Positions 6,264 to 10,233 of a DNA stretch of 10,233 nucleotides are shown here, one piece after another. How positions within the stretch are numbered: the stretch's first letter is position 1; the number at the start of each line of letters is the position of its first letter. The stretch lies in contig CAJBVG010000251.1 of NCBI GenBank assembly GCA_903958995.1, positions 1 through 10,233 on the forward strand, written 5' to 3'. The position numbers and the translations under genes were made by a program. The stretch is from an uncultured bacterium (GTDB lineage Bacteria; Bacteroidota; Bacteroidia; Sphingobacteriales; Sphingobacteriaceae). The notes beneath the pieces are model-generated. The model was not told the origin of the DNA. It saw nothing but the letters and a program-made list of their open reading frames with translations, and did not search any database.

Positions 6264-6270
6264 TTATACC

Positions 6271-7743
6271 ATGAGAAAACTTATTTTCATCTTATCATTC
6301 ATCAGTATTGGGTTTGCAGCAAATGCACAATACGCAGAAGATGCTTTACGCTATTCTAGAAATTATTTTGGTGGAACAGCTCGTATGCAAGGTATGGCCG
6401 GTGCTCAACAAGCACTTGGGGCAGATCTTAGCTCATTAGTGGGAAACCCAGCAGGATTAGGCTTCTACCGTAGAAATGATTTTAGTATTTCACCAGTTTT
6501 TCGTACTACTTCAACAGACAGTAAGTATTTTGGCAAAACGAGTAACGATAATAACAACCAAATGAATATTGGAAATTTAGGGTTTAGTTTAACTCAAATT
6601 AACCAAGATTATTCGGGTAATGAAGTGCAAAAAGGTTGGGTGAGTTACACCTTTGCCATGGGCATGAATCGTATCGATAATTTTTATGAGAATAAATATT
6701 TCAAAGGTTTAAATACTAACAGCTCCATCAGCAATTATTATGCTGAGGTTTCTAATGATAGAGATGCTCGATATTTCCCAGATTCTAATATTACTTCTAC
6801 AGAAGACATGGCTTGGTATGGTTACATGATTGACTTTGATACTACAAGTAATAAATTTGTGAGCTTGAGCAATGGAAATGTAACGCAAGCACAAGCAGAC
6901 CGATTAGAAGGATATCATAATGAATGGAATTTTTCTTTCGGCGCAAACTATTCGAACATCTTGTATTTAGGGGCTTCCCTAGGTTTAGGTTCGATAAAAT
7001 ACAACCGTACTTCTAAGTTTACTGAGACTGGTATTGTAGATCCAATCTATGGTTTATCTAGTATTGCCTTGAATGAGAAATTAAACGTTACAGGTAGTTC
7101 ATTAAACTTGAAAGTTGGTGCCATTGTTCGTCCGGCTGATTTTGTTCGTATTGGATTAAGTATACAAACACCAGATTATTATACCATCGACGAAGGTTTC
7201 ATAACCGATTTAAGTAGTGTTTCTTCTGTCGGAAGTAGTACCTACACTCCTCTCGAATATTTGTTCAACTATAAATTACGTACCCCATTCCGTTACCAAG
7301 GTGGGATAGCCTTATTCTTTAAGAAATTTGGATTATTATCTGCAGATGTGGAGCGTATAGATTACTCGAATAATAAGCTAAGTGCTAGTGCAGAATTCTC
7401 GGATTTTGGACCTGCACAAAATGCGGTGATTGAAAATATTTATCAGAATACTTATAATGTTCGTTTAGGTGCAGAACTTAAAGCTGGCCCATTTTCTTTT
7501 AGAGGTGGATATGCAAATTATGGCGATCCATACAAAAGTTCGGTGGTTGATGGAAACAGAACTTTCATTACCGCAGGATTGGGATATCGATTTGAAGAAT
7601 ATTATTTAGACTTTGCCTTTATCAATCAACAATATAACTCTCAATACAGCCCTTATACCTTAAGCAATTCAGATTTATCGCCAATTGTAGAAAACAATCA
7701 TAATATTAATTCGGTTGTTGTTACATTTGGGACAAAATTCTAA
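6271..7743 (+). CDS. OmpP1/FadL-like outer-membrane beta-barrel protein
   Basis: 490 residues from the ATG at 6271. A clear signal peptide (MRKLIFILSFISIGFAANA) is probably cut before Gln20. Residues 34-68 (GGTARMQGMAGAQQALGADL, then SSLVGNPAGLGFYRR) match the opening of the OmpP1/FadL/Toluene_X family, where a mobile N-terminal segment and the NPAGL motif line the pore. The rest alternates beta-strand stretches with Asn/Ser/Tyr-rich loops and ends in a terminal Phe (VTFGTKF), the usual signal for Bam-dependent barrel assembly. Likely role: outer-membrane passage of a hydrophobic or small ligand; the substrate is unknown. The reading frame stays open upstream to an ATG at 6067, but that start would overlap the lipoprotein gene by about 200 bp and place an arbitrary peptide before a good signal sequence, so I reject it. 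Gaps of 7 nt on both sides suggest co-transcription with its neighbours. Confidence 0.87.
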   Translation: MRKLIFILSFISIGFAANAQYAEDALRYSRNYFGGTARMQGMAGAQQALGADLSSLVGNPAGLGFYRRNDFSISPVFRTTSTDSKYFGKTSNDNNNQMNIGNLGFSLTQINQDYSGNEVQKGWVSYTFAMGMNRIDNFYENKYFKGLNTNSSISNYYAEVSNDRDARYFPDSNITSTEDMAWYGYMIDFDTTSNKFVSLSNGNVTQAQADRLEGYHNEWNFSFGANYSNILYLGASLGLGSIKYNRTSKFTETGIVDPIYGLSSIALNEKLNVTGSSLNLKVGAIVRPADFVRIGLSIQTPDYYTIDEGFITDLSSVSSVGSSTYTPLEYLFNYKLRTPFRYQGGIALFFKKFGLLSADVERIDYSNNKLSASAEFSDFGPAQNAVIENIYQNTYNVRLGAELKAGPFSFRGGYANYGDPYKSSVVDGNRTFITAGLGYRFEEYYLDFAFINQQYNSQYSPYTLSNSDLSPIVENNHNINSVVVTFGTKF

Positions 7744-7750
7744 TTGATTA

Positions 7751-9652
7751 ATGGCATACAAAAATCTTCAACATTATATTCAGGCTTTAGAAGAAGCTGG
7801 TGAACTAGTAAGAATTAAAGAATTCGTAGACCCTAAGCTTCAAATTACTGAAATAGTTGACCGTGTTTCTAAGCAATACGGCCCTGCTTTATTATTCGAA
7901 AATACTGGTACCGATTTTCCTGTTTTAATAAACTCTATGGGAAACTACAAACGCATGTGCATGGCACTGGGTGTAGAAAACATGGATGATATTAGTAAGG
8001 AAATCGAAGGCTTATTCAAAATGCTTACCGGTCCGAAGGATAATATCATGGACAAGTTAAAGATGCTGCCAAAACTTGGACAAATTTCTTCATGGATGCC
8101 AAAGGTAGTTTCAGGTAGAGGCGAATGTCAAGAAGTGGTGATGAAAGATCCTGATATCACGAAGTTCCCAGTGTTAACCTGTTGGCCAGAAGATGGCGGA
8201 CCGTTTATCACACTCCCCGTTATACATACAAAAGACCCTAATACCGGAATTCGCAATGTTGGTATGTACCGCATGCAGGTTTTCGAACCAACTTTGACGG
8301 GTATGCATTGGCATAAACATAAAGTTTCTGCACGCCATTTTAATGAGTACAAAAAATTAGGACAAAAAATGCCAGTGGCTGTTGCTTTAGGTGGCGACCC
8401 TGTTTACACATATGCTGCTACTGCTCCACTACCTGATGGTATTGATGAGTACATGTTAGCAGGCTTCTTACGCAAGAAAAAAGTAGAGTTGGTACAATGT
8501 CTTACTCAAGACATTCAAGTGCCTGCAGACGCTGATATTATTATAGAAGGTTATGTAGATCCACAAGAGGATTGGATTTGGGAAGGCCCATTTGGCGACC
8601 ATACCGGTTATTATTCATTAGCAGATTGGTATCCACGTTTCCACATTACTTGTATTACACACCGTAAGAATGCGGTATACCCTGCAACCATTGTAGGTAT
8701 TCCTCCACAAGAAGATGCTTGGATTGGTAAAGCAACCGAACGTATTTTCTTAGCACCAATAAAAATGACGATGGTTCCGGAAATCATCGACATCGTATTA
8801 CCGATGGAAGGTGTGTTTCACAATTTAGTGATTGTGAAAATTAAAAAAGATTACCCCGGACAAGCACTGAAAGTAATGAACTCGATGTGGGGTGCCGGAC
8901 AAATGATGTTTACTAAAATGATGGTGGTGGTAGATGGCGATGTAGACATTCAGGATAACCTAGCTGTTGCAAAATACATCTCGGAAAATGTAGATCCACA
9001 AAACGATATTATTTACACCAATGGACCAATGGATGTGCTCGATCACTCGTGTTCTAAATTGGCATTCGGAGGTAAAATGGGAATTGATGCGACAAAGAAA
9101 TTGCCAGAAGAAAAACGCTCGGAAAGCATTGCTCCTGTTACAAAATCAAACATCAACAAAGAAAATATTTATACTAAATTCTCAGAAATTAAAGACATCA
9201 ACGATGTACTTTTAAATATGGGAATATCATTAGTTATTATTTCTATCGAAAAAAATAGAAAAGGACATATTGCAGAAATCAACAAGCAACTTTTCGAACT
9301 TAAAGATTTCAAACAAGTAAAAATAATTATCTACCTAGAACATACCATCGACATCAGTGATTTAGCCGATGCTGTTTGGAGATTCTCTAACAACGTAGAT
9401 CCTAAACGCGATTCGCATACCGTAAATGCTTTTGATGATAACGAAATATCGCACGTTGGTTTTGATGGTACTCGTAAAACACTAGCATTTGATGGCTTCA
9501 ACAGAGATTGGCCAAACATCTTAGCGAATACTCAAGAGATCATTGACGAGATTGATGCGAAGTGGGATAAGCTTGGATTAGGTCCTTTGATTCCATCTCC
9601 TTCGAGGAAGTATTTGAAGCAGCTGTACGAAGGCGGAGCGGTAGCCAAATAA
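7751..9652 (+). CDS. UbiD-family decarboxylase (probably menaquinone biosynthesis)
   Basis: 633 residues. UbiD enzymes use prenylated FMN and a divalent metal to remove a carboxylate from aromatic or unsaturated acids. Hallmarks seen: RNVGMYRMQ (168-176; conserved Asn and Arg for metal/cofactor), VALGGDP (211-217), EGPFGDHTGYY (278-288, metal/cofactor and catalytic region), KKDYPGQALKVM, and KMGIDATKK (442-450). It is longer than E. coli UbiD because of an extra C-terminal segment (about 455-600), as in the long forms annotated as menaquinone decarboxylases. Bacteroidota use menaquinone, so decarboxylation of a prenylated naphthoate is the likely reaction; the substrate is not provable from sequence. 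It needs a UbiX-type flavin prenyltransferase, not present in this window. Cytoplasmic, no signal peptide. It starts 7 nt after the barrel gene with no Shine-Dalgarno. Its stop codon is the first three bases of a long inverted repeat. Confidence 0.93.
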   Translation: MAYKNLQHYIQALEEAGELVRIKEFVDPKLQITEIVDRVSKQYGPALLFENTGTDFPVLINSMGNYKRMCMALGVENMDDISKEIEGLFKMLTGPKDNIMDKLKMLPKLGQISSWMPKVVSGRGECQEVVMKDPDITKFPVLTCWPEDGGPFITLPVIHTKDPNTGIRNVGMYRMQVFEPTLTGMHWHKHKVSARHFNEYKKLGQKMPVAVALGGDPVYTYAATAPLPDGIDEYMLAGFLRKKKVELVQCLTQDIQVPADADIIIEGYVDPQEDWIWEGPFGDHTGYYSLADWYPRFHITCITHRKNAVYPATIVGIPPQEDAWIGKATERIFLAPIKMTMVPEIIDIVLPMEGVFHNLVIVKIKKDYPGQALKVMNSMWGAGQMMFTKMMVVVDGDVDIQDNLAVAKYISENVDPQNDIIYTNGPMDVLDHSCSKLAFGGKMGIDATKKLPEEKRSESIAPVTKSNINKENIYTKFSEIKDINDVLLNMGISLVIISIEKNRKGHIAEINKQLFELKDFKQVKIIIYLEHTIDISDLADAVWRFSNNVDPKRDSHTVNAFDDNEISHVGFDGTRKTLAFDGFNRDWPNILANTQEIIDEIDAKWDKLGLGPLIPSPSRKYLKQLYEGGAVAK

Positions 9653-9757
9653 TATGTTAATAGGATAATATGTTAATATGTTAATGAACCTTTTTAAATT
9701 TACATATTAACATATTAAAAATTAACATATTATCCCATTAACATATTAACATATTAT
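9650..9757. terminator. Long AT-only inverted repeat between convergent genes (possible bidirectional terminator)
   Basis: The left arm 9650-9677 and right arm 9721-9748 are reverse complements at 27 of 28 positions. An inner pair (9673-9685 with 9706-9718) continues the pairing, leaving a loop of about 20 nt containing TTTTT. Both arms are built from repeated TTAATATG words, with GGATAA/TTATCC as the only marker. The left arm begins with the UbiD stop codon and the right arm ends a few bases before the stop of the convergent SRPBCC gene. The single mismatch is A-C in a plus-strand RNA but G-U in a minus-strand RNA. Position and symmetry suit a bidirectional transcript end, but the stem has few G-C pairs, so terminator strength is uncertain. 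Confidence 0.6.
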
Positions 9758-9760
9758 AGA

Positions 9761-10233
9761 TTATTTTGCCAATTCTTGCAATCCTGCCTCATAGTCCGGG
9801 CCCATCATATTATCCATCATTAACGCGAAATATTTTTTGATTGGGTTGTTACCCATATCACCTTCGGTAGTCCATTTAACATTGGTGATTGAGTCGGTTT
9901 GGGCATCGAATTCAATACGTGATTGCATTGGATCAAATCCTTCAAATTGCAATTGATAAATAACAATATCCGGAGAGATACTTTGTAAAATGGTAATGTT
10001 TCCTTTACCGTCTTTACCTGTCCACATGTGCGTAGCTCCCATTCCTTCTATCGGTCCTAAATAAGAATTCACCATTGTAGAATCTTTCTTTTGCCATGGA
10101 TCCCAGTTCTCCCAGTTCTTTAAATTGTTAACCTGATTAAATAAACTATCTGCAGGTTTATTAATCGTTAACGAACGTTCTACTTTAAAAGTTGATGGCA
10201 GGAACATCGAAATAACAAAGAGGATTCCTAGTA
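9761..10233 (-). CDS. SRPBCC-domain protein (START/polyketide cyclase-like), 5' end cut by window edge
   Basis: The frame is open from the right edge to a TAA at 9761-9763. Reading upstream of the ATG at 10207 gives LGILFVIS directly before MFLPSTFKVERSLTINKPAD, so that ATG is internal. The true start lies off the window, with a hydrophobic N-terminal helix (membrane anchor or uncleaved signal), as in many Bacteroidota SRPBCC proteins. Visible family features: VERSLTINKPADSLF (first strand and helix), LKNWENWDPWQKKD (the NW-x-W-x-PW segment), a Gly-rich GPIEGMGATHMWTGKDGKGN turn region, and a C-terminal helix near YEAGLQELAK closing the hydrophobic cavity. The family binds hydrophobic ligands; the ligand here is unknown. 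It is convergent with the UbiD gene across a long inverted repeat and shows no sign of being a partner. Confidence 0.85.
   Translation of the reverse strand, partial: LGILFVISMFLPSTFKVERSLTINKPADSLFNQVNNLKNWENWDPWQKKDSTMVNSYLGPIEGMGATHMWTGKDGKGNITILQSISPDIVIYQLQFEGFDPMQSRIEFDAQTDSITNVKWTTEGDMGNNPIKKYFALMMDNMMGPDYEAGLQELAK

Noticed and set aside
6067..6270. Upstream ATG extending the barrel gene by 68 codons
   Set aside because: It overlaps the lipoprotein gene in another frame, and the extension places a non-signal peptide before a clean signal sequence that starts at 6271.
8128..9519. Several short frames overlapping the UbiD gene (both strands)
   Set aside because: All lie inside a well-supported decarboxylase gene and show no family traits.
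10205..10207. ATG at 10207 as the start of the SRPBCC gene
   Set aside because: The frame continues upstream to the edge with a hydrophobic segment typical of the family's N-terminal helix, so the gene is simply cut by the window.

Overview
The window looks like chromosomal DNA from a Bacteroidota bacterium. The evidence is low GC (by eye), an apparent type IX secretion (T9SS) sorting signal at the left edge, a choice-of-anchor V surface protein, a Bacteroidota-style TIGR02757/DUF2400 protein, an archaeal/eukaryote-type prolyl-tRNA synthetase and a long UbiD-family decarboxylase. I cannot name the genus. The genes are mostly core housekeeping and envelope genes. I see no phage, transposase, CRISPR array, toxin-antitoxin pair, rRNA or tRNA.

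Layout. Positions 1-4829 hold four genes, all on the minus strand. Read in transcription order they are proS, a cystathionine gamma-synthase-type PLP enzyme, a TIGR02757 protein, and a secreted anchor-V/IPT protein cut by the left edge. A 153-bp divergent gap (4830-4982) separates proS from a plus-strand set of three genes with 7-nt gaps: a Tyr/Gly/Pro-rich lipoprotein, an OmpP1/FadL-like outer-membrane barrel, and a UbiD-family decarboxylase (probably menaquinone pathway). A minus-strand SRPBCC-domain protein, cut by the right edge, converges on the decarboxylase. No gap exceeds about 165 bp.

How the genes fit together. The first two plus-strand genes are both exported, one as a lipoprotein and one as a beta-barrel, and are plausible partners in the outer membrane. 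The UbiD gene is cytoplasmic and appears to share their transcript. The anchor-V protein should leave the cell through the T9SS.

The most unusual material is between and inside genes. (1) Three intergenic gaps are built from short repeated words, a different word in each gap, and they reach into or abut stop codons: five 7-bp CTCGTAA-like units plus AATTGTTCAAATT and TTAGCA words at 1957-2133; a 14-bp tandem at 3313-3356; and a roughly 108-bp inverted repeat of TTAATATG words at 9650-9757. (2) The lipoprotein gene has a perfect AAGGAGGT Shine-Dalgarno, which is atypical for Bacteroidota. (3) The lipoprotein carries an 11-residue C-terminal repeat whose codons differ almost everywhere while the peptide is conserved. 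I did not find a clearly new multi-gene system. The word-repeat gaps and the lipoprotein/barrel pair are the best candidates for something undescribed.
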